A stretch of DNA of 38,897 bases from Ruaniaceae bacterium KH17 (GCA_900199505.1 FZQV01000025.1:1-38897); one strand, 5' to 3'. Numbered from the stretch's first letter, positions 24,038 to 33,678 are shown. Notes: generated from the letters alone by a model not told the origin. Numbers and translations: made by a program.

Positions 24038-24970
24038 ATGAAGATCCTTGTACCTGCCGAACTGGAACTCACGCTCGATCTGCCCGACGGCGTCGAGGCC
24101 GTCGAGTATGACCCATTCCGTCCGCTCTCCAGCGCGGATTACGATGCCGAAGCGATCGTGACCTGGCTGGCCTCTGCCGAGTGGATGGACGAGAACTTCC
24201 CGCACCTCACCGAACTCAAGTTTGTGCAGTCCTGCATGGCCGGGCCGGACCGCGTGCTCAACTCCGCGCTCCGCACCGACGTCGCGGTGTGTAGCGGGCG
24301 CGGACTGCACGATCGGACCGTTGCCGAGCACGCCACTGCACTGCTGCTCTCGCTCGTGCGCCGGATGCAGCTTCTCATGGAGCGCCAGGAGGCCCACATC
24401 TGGAACCAGGAGGGCTACGAAGCTCCCGTGCTGCGCCCTGATGGTCAGCTCATGAGCATCATCGATGCGAATGTGTTGATCTGGGGCTTCGGTTCAATCG
24501 GCGGAACGCTCGCGCCGATCCTCACCACGCTCGGCGCGAAGGTGACGGGCGTGGCCCGGTCCGACGGAGAGCGCCACGGCTACCCCGTGACCAGCGATAT
24601 CCGCGCGGCCCTTCCGAACACCGATGTGCTGATCATGATCCTGCCCGCCTCGGAGGAGACCACGAAGGCACTCGATGCCGAGTTGTTGGAGCTTCTGCCA
24701 GCGCACGCCATGCTCGTGAATGTGGGCCGCGGCGTCACGATTGACGAGGACGCGCTCGTCGAGGCGCTCACCGCCGGGAAGCTTGCGGGTGCCGCGCTCG
24801 ACGTCGCCGCCACCGAGCCGCTACCGGCCGAGAGCCCGCTGTGGGACGCGCCGGGCGTGATCATCACGCCGCATGTGGCAGGGAACCGTCCGCTGGGCGC
24901 CGCGGATCTCGTGGCGCGGAACGTGCGCCACCTCCTCGCCGGCGAGCCCCTCGAGAACCGGGTCCGCTAA
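24038..24970 (+). CDS. D-isomer-specific 2-hydroxyacid dehydrogenase
   Basis: A 310-residue NAD(P)-dependent enzyme of the 2-hydroxyacid dehydrogenase family. The nucleotide-binding fold sits in the middle (IWGFGSIGGTLAPIL, 148-162). The catalytic triad is visible as Arg231 in VNVGRGVTID, Glu260 in AATEPLP and His279 in ITPHVAGNRP. GRGLHDRTVAEHATALLLSL (88-107) matches the family's inter-domain helix. Substrate specificity cannot be read; a phosphoglycerate dehydrogenase role is unlikely because the ACT domain is missing. The start is ATG at 24038 with TATCGT 6 nt upstream and no Shine-Dalgarno (leaderless type). The divergent purine permease starts 80 bp away. Confidence 0.9.
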   Translation: MKILVPAELELTLDLPDGVEAVEYDPFRPLSSADYDAEAIVTWLASAEWMDENFPHLTELKFVQSCMAGPDRVLNSALRTDVAVCSGRGLHDRTVAEHATALLLSLVRRMQLLMERQEAHIWNQEGYEAPVLRPDGQLMSIIDANVLIWGFGSIGGTLAPILTTLGAKVTGVARSDGERHGYPVTSDIRAALPNTDVLIMILPASEETTKALDAELLELLPAHAMLVNVGRGVTIDEDALVEALTAGKLAGAALDVAATEPLPAESPLWDAPGVIITPHVAGNRPLGAADLVARNVRHLLAGEPLENRVR

Positions 24971-25059
24971 CCGAACTTGTGCTGCGCGTCATCCCAGGTG
25001 TGATCGCTTCAATCGCCCCGAAAGTGGGAGGAGTAGTGCAAGTTTGAGAGGTGCAACGG

Positions 25060-25920
25060 CTACTCGGCTTCGGTGTCCTCGGTCTCCGGCTCGGCTTCCG
25101 ATGTGCCGGGTGAGGGAGCATCAGTGAGCTTCGGATCGGTGTCTGCGCTCTCTGGGGCGGGAGCATCCGGCGCAGGGGTGTGGACGTATGCGGACACGAC
25201 CTCGATGTTGTTGTGATCGATCAGGAGTTCGGACTGCTGCCATTCCGGCGCGCGGCGCCGCACATCCGTCTCGGAGTGGGCACCACAGCCGTGATCCATT
25301 GAGACGATCGAGCCATCAGAGGGCGACCACTCGTTCGCGCAGACGCCGAAGACCGTGCGGCCCGTGCCGGCAAGCTTCAGCATGAAACCGCAGGTGGAGC
25401 ATTGTGCGGTGGCGTTCTGGGCTTCGGCGGCCTTGGGGCCGTGCTCCCCCTCGTACCAGCGCGTGAATGCCTCGGCGCGGCCTTCCGGCGAGAGTACGCG
25501 GGCGCGTCCGAGGCCCAGCTCGTAGACCGCCATGCGATCTTCATCCTCGACCCCGGTTTGCTCATAGCCCTGCTCCAGCCGTGCGTCGTCGGCCTGGTAG
25601 GGAAGCGTGTCATTCGGGCCCACATCACCGGGGCGTAACCGCTCAGACCACGGCACCCACTCGGGGGCGAGCAACGCGCCCTGACCGGGAATCAACTCGA
25701 CCTCGCACACGGTGGCGGTGCGGCTGCGCGGGGCGCGCGCGAGCGTCACGGACCAGTGCCAGCCCACGTAGCCAGGGTGGAGCGCCGCGAAGCGGTGCGT
25801 GCCGATTCGTTCACCATCGAGGTAGAAGCCGAGATGCTCCCCGACCCCGCCAATGGCGGCAGACACGGCCACCTCACGGGCGAGCTCGGTGGCGTCTTCA
25901 AGGACGGCGTCGCGGGCCAT
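25060..25920 (-). CDS. DUF3027 protein
   Basis: A 286-residue soluble protein of the actinobacterial DUF3027 family; the function is unknown. Seen: an N-terminal region with GEHLGFYLDGERIGTHRF, the HPGYVGWHWSVTLARA strand pair (about 48-63), LLAPEWVPWSERLRPGDVG, and a putative zinc site CSTCGFMLKL ... VCANEWSPSDG ... DHGCGAHSE (about 176-220). A low-complexity Pro/Glu/Thr tail (from about 245) follows. The ATG overlaps the stop of the upstream cold-shock gene (ATGA), so the two are translated together, a pairing that recurs in actinobacteria. Co-regulation with the cold-shock protein suggests a role near RNA or stress physiology, but this is only inferred. Confidence 0.88.
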   Translation of the reverse strand: MARDAVLEDATELAREVAVSAAIGGVGEHLGFYLDGERIGTHRFAALHPGYVGWHWSVTLARAPRSRTATVCEVELIPGQGALLAPEWVPWSERLRPGDVGPNDTLPYQADDARLEQGYEQTGVEDEDRMAVYELGLGRARVLSPEGRAEAFTRWYEGEHGPKAAEAQNATAQCSTCGFMLKLAGTGRTVFGVCANEWSPSDGSIVSMDHGCGAHSETDVRRRAPEWQQSELLIDHNNIEVVSAYVHTPAPDAPAPESADTDPKLTDAPSPGTSEAEPETEDTEAE

Positions 25921-26297
25921 CAGGCGTCGAAATCGTCCGCCACGGCGCGCAACATCTGTGCGATCCGGCGGCCATGCTCGGGGTACTTCCCACGGTCGAG
26001 GGAACTCGCGGCGCCGTCGAGCACCTTAATCAGGTCCTCAACGATCTTCTTCATATCCTCGGCCTTGCGGCGCGTGTTGCGCACCACCGATGGGCCGGGC
26101 TCGAGGACTTCAACCTGGAGCGCGTGCGGGCCGCGGCGACCTTCCGCGACCGAGTACTCGACGCGGGCGCCGGGCTTCGGCGCGGCAACGCCAACCGCGA
26201 GCGCGTCAGCATGGACGTAGACGTCGCTACCGTCATCGCCGTGAATGAATCCGAATCCCTTGTCGGAATCGAAGAACTTGATCTTGCCGGTGGGCAC
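25920..26297 (-). CDS. Cold-shock protein with C-terminal extension
   Basis: A 125-residue protein. An N-terminal cold-shock domain (1-66) carries both RNP motifs, KGFGFIHG (13-20) and VYVHADAL (26-33). A roughly 55-residue helical extension ends RRIAQMLRAVADDFDA. Single-stranded RNA/DNA binding and RNA chaperone activity are expected. Unlike the 67-residue CspA type, this long form is characteristic of actinobacteria. The GTG start at 26297 (protein begins MPTGKIKFFDS) has GGGAGAGGT upstream; longer in-frame starts add an unrelated leader. The stop overlaps the DUF3027 start (ATGA). Confidence 0.92.
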   Translation of the reverse strand: MPTGKIKFFDSDKGFGFIHGDDGSDVYVHADALAVGVAAPKPGARVEYSVAEGRRGPHALQVEVLEPGPSVVRNTRRKAEDMKKIVEDLIKVLDGAASSLDRGKYPEHGRRIAQMLRAVADDFDA

Positions 26298-26376
26298 TGG
26301 ACCTCTCCCTCGTGCGCAGTGATACCCGCCCATTCTACCCGGCACGAATCGGTCTCGGCCCGCGTACAGTTGAGGC

Positions 26377-27270
26377 ATGACTGAGAAGCAATCAATCCTG
26401 GGCAGAATCGCCGAGTTGAACGGCCTCGACGTGAGTGCACTGCTTGCCGCCACGCAGGACCCGGGCGTCATGCTCGATCAACTCGTGCGCGATCTGACCG
26501 CCACGATCTCGGAGACAGAGGAAGCGATCAGTGTGAGCGAGGCCAACCAGCGCCTCGCCGAACTGGACCGGGACGAGGACCGCGCGAACGCCACGCGCTG
26601 GGCCTCCGCGGCACAGTCCGCGTGGGACCGCGGCGATGAACTTCGCACCACGCTCGGCAACTCGAATCCCACACCCTTCGATGAACTCGCCGAGGCTGCC
26701 CGCTCCAAGCAGTACGCCGCCGAGGGTGCCGTGGGCGCCGTCGATTCCCTCATCGGGGCGCAGGCACAGGCAATTGCGTCGCTCACTTCAGGGCTCGAGC
26801 AGCTGCGTGGCAGCTTGCGGGACCTGAAGGCGAACCGCACGGACCTCATCGCCGCCGCCAGCGCGGTGCCCGGTGCGGTGGCGGCCGCAAGCATCAACGT
26901 GTTTGACCCGGCCTCGGCCTTCGCCCTCTACGAGGCCACGCTCCAGCAGCTCGAGGCACGTTCGTTCGGCGAACCCACGCCGCACGACGCCGCCACGGAC
27001 ATCGCTGAGCACCTCTCCACCGAACCAGAAGCCGAGATTTCACACGTGGGCACGGATGCAGACGATGACGCCTCGGATTCAACCTTCCGGATTGTGGGCG
27101 ATGGCGGCGAGGCCGTTTTCCGTGACTTCGATGAGGACGCGACCGATGACGCGGTCGACGAGTTCGCCGAGGAAGGCGCCGAGGTGGCCGAAGCCATTGC
27201 CGACGGCGTCGACGCCCGCCAGGTGGGCGACTGGGGCGACCGCACCCCGGACCTCGACGACGAAGACTAG
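26377..27270 (+). CDS. PspA/IM30-like protein with acidic tail
   Basis: A 297-residue soluble protein. Residues about 8-200 are helical and Ala/Glu/Gln-rich. They include ISALLAATQDPGVMLDQLV-like wording (19-38), which matches the start of the PspA/IM30 coiled-coil family (DPEKMLDQLVRD in typical members). The last 95 residues are strongly acidic and probably disordered (DADDDASDS, DFDEDATDDAVDE, DLDDED). PspA proteins coat stressed membranes. No PspC, LiaI or other partner lies nearby, so the call is based on the N-terminal signature alone. The start is ATG at 26377 with TACAGT 6 nt upstream (leaderless type). A dispersed repeat follows the stop. Confidence 0.7.
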   Translation: MTEKQSILGRIAELNGLDVSALLAATQDPGVMLDQLVRDLTATISETEEAISVSEANQRLAELDRDEDRANATRWASAAQSAWDRGDELRTTLGNSNPTPFDELAEAARSKQYAAEGAVGAVDSLIGAQAQAIASLTSGLEQLRGSLRDLKANRTDLIAAASAVPGAVAAASINVFDPASAFALYEATLQQLEARSFGEPTPHDAATDIAEHLSTEPEAEISHVGTDADDDASDSTFRIVGDGGEAVFRDFDEDATDDAVDEFAEEGAEVAEAIADGVDARQVGDWGDRTPDLDDED

Positions 27271-27276
27271 ACTCCT

Positions 27277-27375
27277 GTCATTCTGCGCGGAGCCGAAGGC
27301 GAAGTCGCAGAATGACAGGCCGTGCGCACCATCCGGATTGCACTTCTGGATCCTGCGACTTCGCGCAGGATGACG
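27277..27375. repeat. Dispersed intergenic inverted-repeat element, copy D
   Basis: Begins GTCATTCTGCGCGGAG and ends GCGCAGGATGACGG, with an extra internal GTCGCAGAATGACAG that makes its left half a complete hairpin. The right half carries CTGGATCCTGCGAC as in copy A. It fills the gap between the convergent PspA-like and NYN genes. Confidence 0.78.
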
Positions 27376-27381
27376 GTCTCC

Positions 27382-27930
27382 TTACAGGTACTTCGTCGGA
27401 TCGAACTGGTAGAGCGGGATGATCTTCACGCGCGGTAGCGCGGTGTTGAACGCCTGCACATCGCTTTCAAGGTCGTAGATCTCGATCCCATCGAGTTCGG
27501 CGAGCTGTGCCGAGAGGAACTCGCGGAAGCAGAGCACACCCACCCGGCGACCCTGCTGAAGGAGCGCCTCTACCTGGGGCACGAAATCGCCGTCGTGCGA
27601 TGCGAGAAGCACATCGCCGTCCTGCTGCTCACCGATCGCCTCCAGCGTGCGCTGAATACCGACGTCCACGACCTTCTCGTCGCCGTCACTGGCGAGCGGG
27701 ATCGGGTGGAAGTTCATTGCGAGGAGCGCTTGTACGAAGCTCATCGGCATCTGGCCGGAGGATGCGTTGAGGAAGAACAGGCCGCGTGCGGACACGCCCC
27801 ATGCCTCCTCGGGGAATCCGAGGACCCGGTCCCAGCGGGGGCGCTCGTCCGGGTTCGGGCGGCGCCCGAGCACGCTCATTCCAAGGGTGGCGTCGATGTT
27901 CTCACCGTCGATCAGTAGGTAAGTGGTCAC
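27382..27930 (-). CDS. NYN-domain (PIN-like) putative ribonuclease
   Basis: A 182-residue protein matching the NYN/LabA group of PIN-fold nucleases. The acidic metal-binding positions are in place: Asp8 in YLLIDGENID, Asp in EKVVDVGIQRTLEAI (about 85-99) and the paired acids in LLASHDGDFVPQVEALL (about 108-124). The C-terminal strand GRRVGVLCFREFLSAQL is typical. Such proteins are thought to be RNA-processing nucleases, with little experimental work in actinobacteria. The start is GTG at 27930 with TAGGCT 6 nt upstream and no Shine-Dalgarno (leaderless type). It is divergent from the two-component operon, 230 bp away. Confidence 0.88.
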   Translation of the reverse strand: MTTYLLIDGENIDATLGMSVLGRRPNPDERPRWDRVLGFPEEAWGVSARGLFFLNASSGQMPMSFVQALLAMNFHPIPLASDGDEKVVDVGIQRTLEAIGEQQDGDVLLASHDGDFVPQVEALLQQGRRVGVLCFREFLSAQLAELDGIEIYDLESDVQAFNTALPRVKIIPLYQFDPTKYL

Positions 27931-28011
27931 GCCCCAAGCCTACTTCCCGTGCGGCCTCCTTACGTCCCACCTCCAGCCCCGCCGCCCCTGCCCTGCATCT
28001 TGCGCTGCATC

Positions 28012-28048
28012 TCCCAGATCTGGCCGTCAGGCGGGAGCGGATCTGGGA
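28012..28048. repeat. 9-bp inverted repeat upstream of the two-component operon
   Basis: TCCCAGATC at 28012-28020 and GATCTGGGA at 28040-28048 are perfect inverted copies separated by 19 bp. They lie in the divergent spacer between the NYN gene and the response-regulator gene, about 110 bp before the latter. They could be an operator or a hairpin; TCCCAG recurs once more near 28133. The rest of the 228-bp spacer holds no gene. Confidence 0.45.
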
Positions 28049-28161
28049 TGAGCAGCACACGTCGAAGTGTGGCGACCCTCGGGGGTATGGGCCGGGAGGG
28101 CCCGGGCTTGTCAGCGAGTCCTCAGGCGATTCCCAGAAAACGTCGGCAAGATGAAACCGTG

Positions 28162-28860
28162 ATGCAGAAATCTGAGCCCGAAGCCCGCCTCCTTGTCGTT
28201 GACGATGAACCGAACATTCGCGACCTTCTGGCCGCATCCCTGAAGTTCGCCGGATTCTCAGTAGCGACCGCCGCGAACGGGAACGAGGCACTCAAGCAGG
28301 CGTCCGAGGTCAACCCGGACCTGATCGTGCTGGACGTGATGATGCCGGACATGGACGGCTTCACCGTGTTGCGCCGGATCCGGTCCTCCGGGTCCGAGGT
28401 GCCGGTGCTCTTTCTGACCGCGCGCGATGACGTCGACGACCGCATCCGGGGCTTGACCACCGGGGGCGACGATTACGTCACCAAGCCCTTCTCCCTGGAA
28501 GAGGTGGTGGCGCGCATTCGCGCCGTGCTCCGCCGCACGAAAGGCGTGGACGACGACGCCATCCTGCGGTACGCGGATCTCGAAATCGACGAGAACACTT
28601 ACGAGGTGCGCCGCGGCGGCACCCTGATCGAGCTTTCCCCCACCGAGTTCAAGCTGCTGCGTTACCTCGTCCTGAACGCAGAGCGCGTGGTCTCGAAGGC
28701 ACAAATCCTCGACCACGTGTGGGAGTACGACTTCATGGGTGACGCCAACATCGTCGAGTCCTACATCTCCTACCTGCGCCGCAAGATCGACACGGCCGAG
28801 TATGCGCCGCTGATCCAGACCCGGCGCGGCGTGGGCTACATGCTGCGCAAGGAGGCGTAG
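28162..28860 (+). CDS. OmpR/PhoB-family response regulator
   Basis: A 232-residue two-component regulator. The receiver domain (about 9-120) has the acidic pair in VVDDEP (12-17), the phosphorylated Asp58 in LIVLDVMMPDMDGF, and the switch Lys in DDYVTKPFSLEE. The OmpR-type winged helix (about 135-228) has LSPTEFKLLRYLVLNA and the recognition helix region VESYISYLRRKID. It would be phosphorylated by the adjacent kinase, 5 bp downstream in the same operon. The start may be ATG 28162 or the GTG one codon before it at 28159, which has CAAGAT 6 nt upstream. The signal and regulon are unknown. Confidence 0.94.
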   Translation: MQKSEPEARLLVVDDEPNIRDLLAASLKFAGFSVATAANGNEALKQASEVNPDLIVLDVMMPDMDGFTVLRRIRSSGSEVPVLFLTARDDVDDRIRGLTTGGDDYVTKPFSLEEVVARIRAVLRRTKGVDDDAILRYADLEIDENTYEVRRGGTLIELSPTEFKLLRYLVLNAERVVSKAQILDHVWEYDFMGDANIVESYISYLRRKIDTAEYAPLIQTRRGVGYMLRKEA

Positions 28861-28865
28861 TCTCC

Positions 28866-30329
28866 GTGGCTCTTCCCCAGCGCGGGATACCGCTCTCGCG
28901 CCGCCTCGTCGTGATAACGGTGGGTTTGCTCGCCTTTGGTCTGACGATGGGTACGTTCGCGATGACCGTTGTCCTTGCGGACCGGCTCGCGGACGTGATG
29001 GATGACGAACTCTCCTCCATTGCCGAGCAGATCGACCCGGGTTTGCAGGGTCTACTCCGCCCCGGCGCGAGCCTCTCGGAGTCATACCGTGATGGCTTTG
29101 TGGTGATTGTGACGCGCGATAATGCTGAGCCGGAAATCTACCGGCCCACGAGCGCCTCGGACACCGATCCCGTCCCGGATATCTCCATGATCAATATCTC
29201 CCAGCAAACCCACCCGACTACGGTCCACTCGGTCGATCGCGCAAACGGGCCAGCGTGGCGGATCCTGAGCCAGCCCATCACCGACCGCACCACCGGCACG
29301 GTCCAGGGATACTTCACGGTGGCGCTCTCGATGCACACGATCAACGAGACCCTGTCCGACTTCACGGCCCGGGTGTTGCTGGTGGACACGCTGATCATCG
29401 TGCTTGGCGGCCTGGTGGCCTACGCCCTCGTGAAGCAGTCCTTGCGGCCGTTGCGCCAGATAGAGCACACAGCGGGTGCGATCGCTGCCGGAGATCTCTC
29501 CCAGCGCGTCCCGGAGGGGCCCCTCGAGACCGAGATGGGTTCCCTCGCCAACTCGCTCAACGTGATGCTCAGCCACATCGAAGGGTCCTTCGAGGCGCAG
29601 CGGAAGTCCGAGGAGAAGATGCGCCGGTTCGTCTCGGATGCCTCACACGAGCTGCGCACGCCGCTGGCAACCGTCCAGGGCTACGGCGAGCTCTACCGCC
29701 TCGGCGGGATCCCCGAGGAGGAACTCCCCGGCGCAATGGGTCGGATCGAATCGGAGGCGCACCGCATGGGCGGCCTGGTCTCGGACCTGCTGCAGCTCGC
29801 CAGGCTGGACGAAGGCCACCCCATCCAGTACACACGGACCGATCTGACCCAACTCGCCGCGGACGCCGTCGGGGACATGAACGCGCTCCATCCGGATCGC
29901 CCCGCCTCGCTGGTGGGGCTGCGCGGCGGCACCCCCGGACCAGTTGTGGCGACCGTGGATGAGAACCGGATCCGGCAAGTGCTCTCGAATCTGGTTGGGA
30001 ACGCGATCCAGCACACACCCTCGGGCACCGCAGTGGACTTCGCGGTGGGTGCGGACCGGGACTACGCAATCGTCGAGGTGCGCGATCACGGGCCGGGCGT
30101 TCCGGAAGAACACCTCCCGCGGATCTTCGGGCGGTTCCACCGCGTGGACACCTCGCGTTCGCGCGAATCGGGCGGCTCGGGGCTGGGCCTGGCGATCGTC
30201 GCGGCGATCGTCGAGGCGCACCGCGGCACGGTTGAGGCGCTCACGACTCCGGGCGGCGGGCTCACAATCCGACTCTCGATTCCGCTCGCTGGGACCAATG
30301 GAGTGGAGAGCGCCCCGCCCGCGGACTAA
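28866..30329 (+). CDS. Membrane sensor histidine kinase
   Basis: A 487-residue kinase. TM1 is at about 15-38, an extracellular sensor region at about 39-168, TM2 at about 169-188, and a HAMP domain at about 189-242 (SLRPLRQIEHTAGAIAAGDLS). The HisKA domain has the phospho-accepting His261 in DASHELRTPLA. The HATPase_c domain has the N box NLVGNAIQHT, the G1 box DHGPGVP and the G2 box SGGSGLGLAI. All active motifs are intact, so it should autophosphorylate and pass phosphate to the preceding regulator. The GTG start at 28866 uses GGAGG inside the end of the regulator gene. The stimulus is unknown. Confidence 0.95.
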   Translation: MALPQRGIPLSRRLVVITVGLLAFGLTMGTFAMTVVLADRLADVMDDELSSIAEQIDPGLQGLLRPGASLSESYRDGFVVIVTRDNAEPEIYRPTSASDTDPVPDISMINISQQTHPTTVHSVDRANGPAWRILSQPITDRTTGTVQGYFTVALSMHTINETLSDFTARVLLVDTLIIVLGGLVAYALVKQSLRPLRQIEHTAGAIAAGDLSQRVPEGPLETEMGSLANSLNVMLSHIEGSFEAQRKSEEKMRRFVSDASHELRTPLATVQGYGELYRLGGIPEEELPGAMGRIESEAHRMGGLVSDLLQLARLDEGHPIQYTRTDLTQLAADAVGDMNALHPDRPASLVGLRGGTPGPVVATVDENRIRQVLSNLVGNAIQHTPSGTAVDFAVGADRDYAIVEVRDHGPGVPEEHLPRIFGRFHRVDTSRSRESGGSGLGLAIVAAIVEAHRGTVEALTTPGGGLTIRLSIPLAGTNGVESAPPAD

Positions 30330-30367
30330 CATTGGCTTGGCCTGCTGTTCCACAAAGGAAAAGAGTC

Positions 30368-31444
30368 ATGCCAGCCCCTCAATGGCTACTCCCGGCGTAT
30401 CTCCGGAGCGTCACCGCTCTTGGAGCCACGGCCCCCACTGCCGAGATCGAGGCCTGCGGGCGCGACCTCATCGAGCGCTGGTCCTCACCTGATCGCAAGT
30501 TCCACGATTTCGCTCACCTCACTGCCGTGCTCGAGCGCGTCGACGAACTTGCCGATGAGACCCACAACCCCGAGCTGGTCCGGGTGGCCGCCTGGTATCA
30601 CGGCGCCGTCTTCGACGCGACGGTGCACACCGTCTACAAACGCGCGGTGGGTGAGAACAAGGAAGCCTCCGCCGCGCACGCCGTGTACGAATTGCGGCGG
30701 CTTGGTGTCCCCACCAATCAGGCGGAGCGCGTGGCCGAGCTGATCCGCGGTCTCACGCGGCACGATTCCGATCCCAGCGACGTGGACTCGATGGCTCTGT
30801 GTGACGCCGATCTCGGCATTCTCGCAACGGAGCCGCAGAAGTACCGCAACTACCGAAATCGCGTGCGCGCCGAGTTCGCGCATGTACCGGTGCTGGACTA
30901 CCTCGAAGCGCGCATCAAGATTGTCTCGGCCCTTCTTGCCCGACGGCGTCTCTTCCTTTCACCGCTCGCAGAGCCTTGGGAGAACGCGGGGAGGCAGAAT
31001 CTGACAGCCGAGCTTGCCCGCCTCACCAAGGAGCGAGGCAAGATCCTCGCCGATCCCAACGCCGCAGTGGTGCCTGACGAGACTGCCGCGATCCCCGTCA
31101 TCCCGCCACCGATCGAGACACCGGAGCAGTCAGCTCCCTCGCCCACGGCAAGCCCCGCCCCCGCCGATGACGAGGAGGATGCGCCGGAGCTCGTCGGCGT
31201 CCCGTTCGAGGAGCGCCCGCGCGTGCAACCCGCGGCCGCGACAGAGTGGGGAATCGAGCGCGCACCGATCTCCGAGCGCGATATTCCGCGGCGCGAGAGC
31301 ATCATCGCCCGGGCGGCACGGCCCGCAGGATCCGCAGAATCTCCGGCTTCTGCCGACGATGAACGGGCCAGTGCGTCCGTATCCACACCGCGCGAGGCGA
31401 CTGAATCCACAGGCACCTTATTTCGCCCTATCGAAGATCGCTGA
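30368..31444 (+). CDS. HD-superfamily-like protein with disordered C-terminal tail
   Basis: A 358-residue protein. Residues about 35-220 resemble the predicted metal-dependent HD phosphohydrolases (COG4339 type): KFHDFAHLTAVLERVDEL (about 44-61), AAWYHGAVFD (about 76-85), the VGENKEASAAHAVYEL helix, LTRHDSDPSDVDSMALCDADLGIL, and YRNYRNRVRAEF. The expected His-Asp doublet reads His-Gly in WYHGAVFD, so metal binding may be altered. Residues about 225-358 are Pro/Ala/Glu-rich and disordered. The ATG at 30368 is preceded by AAAGGAAAAG. It lies 38 bp after the kinase gene and 43 bp before the WXG100 gene on the same strand, so one transcript could cover all four. Confidence 0.75.
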   Translation: MPAPQWLLPAYLRSVTALGATAPTAEIEACGRDLIERWSSPDRKFHDFAHLTAVLERVDELADETHNPELVRVAAWYHGAVFDATVHTVYKRAVGENKEASAAHAVYELRRLGVPTNQAERVAELIRGLTRHDSDPSDVDSMALCDADLGILATEPQKYRNYRNRVRAEFAHVPVLDYLEARIKIVSALLARRRLFLSPLAEPWENAGRQNLTAELARLTKERGKILADPNAAVVPDETAAIPVIPPPIETPEQSAPSPTASPAPADDEEDAPELVGVPFEERPRVQPAAATEWGIERAPISERDIPRRESIIARAARPAGSAESPASADDERASASVSTPREATESTGTLFRPIEDR

Positions 31445-31487
31445 GAACTCTCTAGCGTTTCCTCCAACCAACAGAAAGGGGAACGCA

Positions 31488-31775
31488 ATGCAGTTCACGG
31501 TTAACACGGCAGAAGTCGCAGCGGCGTCGGCGCGCACCCGCGCGTCGGTCGAGGCTCTCCGCGCGGAAGCATCGGCAATGATGGGGCATCTCATCGCGCT
31601 GCAGAGTAGCTGGACGGGTGGCGCCTCGGCGGCATTCGCGGGCGCTGCAGAGCAGTGGCAGGTCACGCAGCGGGTGGTCGAGGACAATCTCTCGATGATC
31701 TCGCTTGCACTCGATCAGGCCGCGGCGAGCTACGCCGAGACGGAGGCCACGGCTACCCGCCTCTTCACGGGGTAG
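31488..31775 (+). CDS. WXG100-family (EsxA-like) protein
   Basis: A 95-residue helical-hairpin protein. The central turn carries the W-x-G motif as SSWTGGASAAF (about 41-51), between helix 1 (about 7-38) and helix 2 (about 49-88). No signal peptide is present. WXG100 proteins are typically secreted as dimers by ESX/type VII systems. A C-terminal YxxxD/E-type export signal could be YAETE (about 84-88). No EccC ATPase or other ESX gene is in the window, so it may use a system encoded elsewhere. The ATG at 31488 is preceded by AAAGGGG. It ends at the repeat and terminator region shared with the convergent groEL gene. Confidence 0.87.
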   Translation: MQFTVNTAEVAAASARTRASVEALRAEASAMMGHLIALQSSWTGGASAAFAGAAEQWQVTQRVVEDNLSMISLALDQAAASYAETEATATRLFTG

Positions 31776-31784
31776 TTGCCCTAC

Positions 31785-31851
31785 CGTTGGTTGATCGAAG
31801 GCCGAAGGCCGAAGTCGAAACATAGTGAGTTTCGACTACGCTCAACCAACG
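31785..31851. repeat. Nested inverted repeat at the WXG100/groEL junction
   Basis: CGTTGGTTGA at 31785-31794 pairs with TCAACCAACG at 31842-31851. An inner pair, GTCGAAAC (31814-31821) and GTTTCGAC (31829-31836), is nested inside. A short tandem GGCCGAAGGCCGAAG lies in the left half. This is a different sequence family from copies A-D but sits in the same kind of place, between convergent genes and next to the groEL terminator. Confidence 0.7.
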
Positions 31852-31858
31852 ACAAACG

Positions 31859-31886
31859 AAGGGGCGTGCCTTTCGGCACGCCCCTT
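31859..31886 (-). terminator. groEL terminator hairpin
   Basis: AAGGGGCGTGCC-TTTC-GGCACGCCCCTT is a perfect 12-bp stem with a 4-nt loop, located 19 bp after the groEL stop. On the minus strand it is followed by TTCGTTTG. The stem is symmetrical, so it may also stop transcripts from the convergent WXG100 side. Confidence 0.92.
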
Positions 31887-31905
31887 CTGTGGTTCAGCTA
31901 GCGGA

Positions 31906-33612
<1,707 letters not shown>

Positions 33613-33646
33613 TCAGTTGGGGCGCCTCACCGGAAAGCCGATGGGC

Positions 33647-33673
33647 TTATCACTCTCGGGTGGAGAGTGCTAA
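33647..33673 (-). promoter_or_regulatory. CIRCE operator 1 (HrcA site) of groEL
   Basis: TTATCACTC-N9-GAGTGCTAA differs from the CIRCE consensus at one base in the left arm. On the groEL strand it lies just after the predicted transcription start, placed to block initiation. Confidence 0.93.
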
Positions 33674-33678
33674 CTACG

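Noticed and set aside
3653-27375. CRISPR array from repeated intergenic sequences
   Set aside because: The copies are thousands of bases apart at gene ends, are imperfect inverted repeats, and no cas genes are present.
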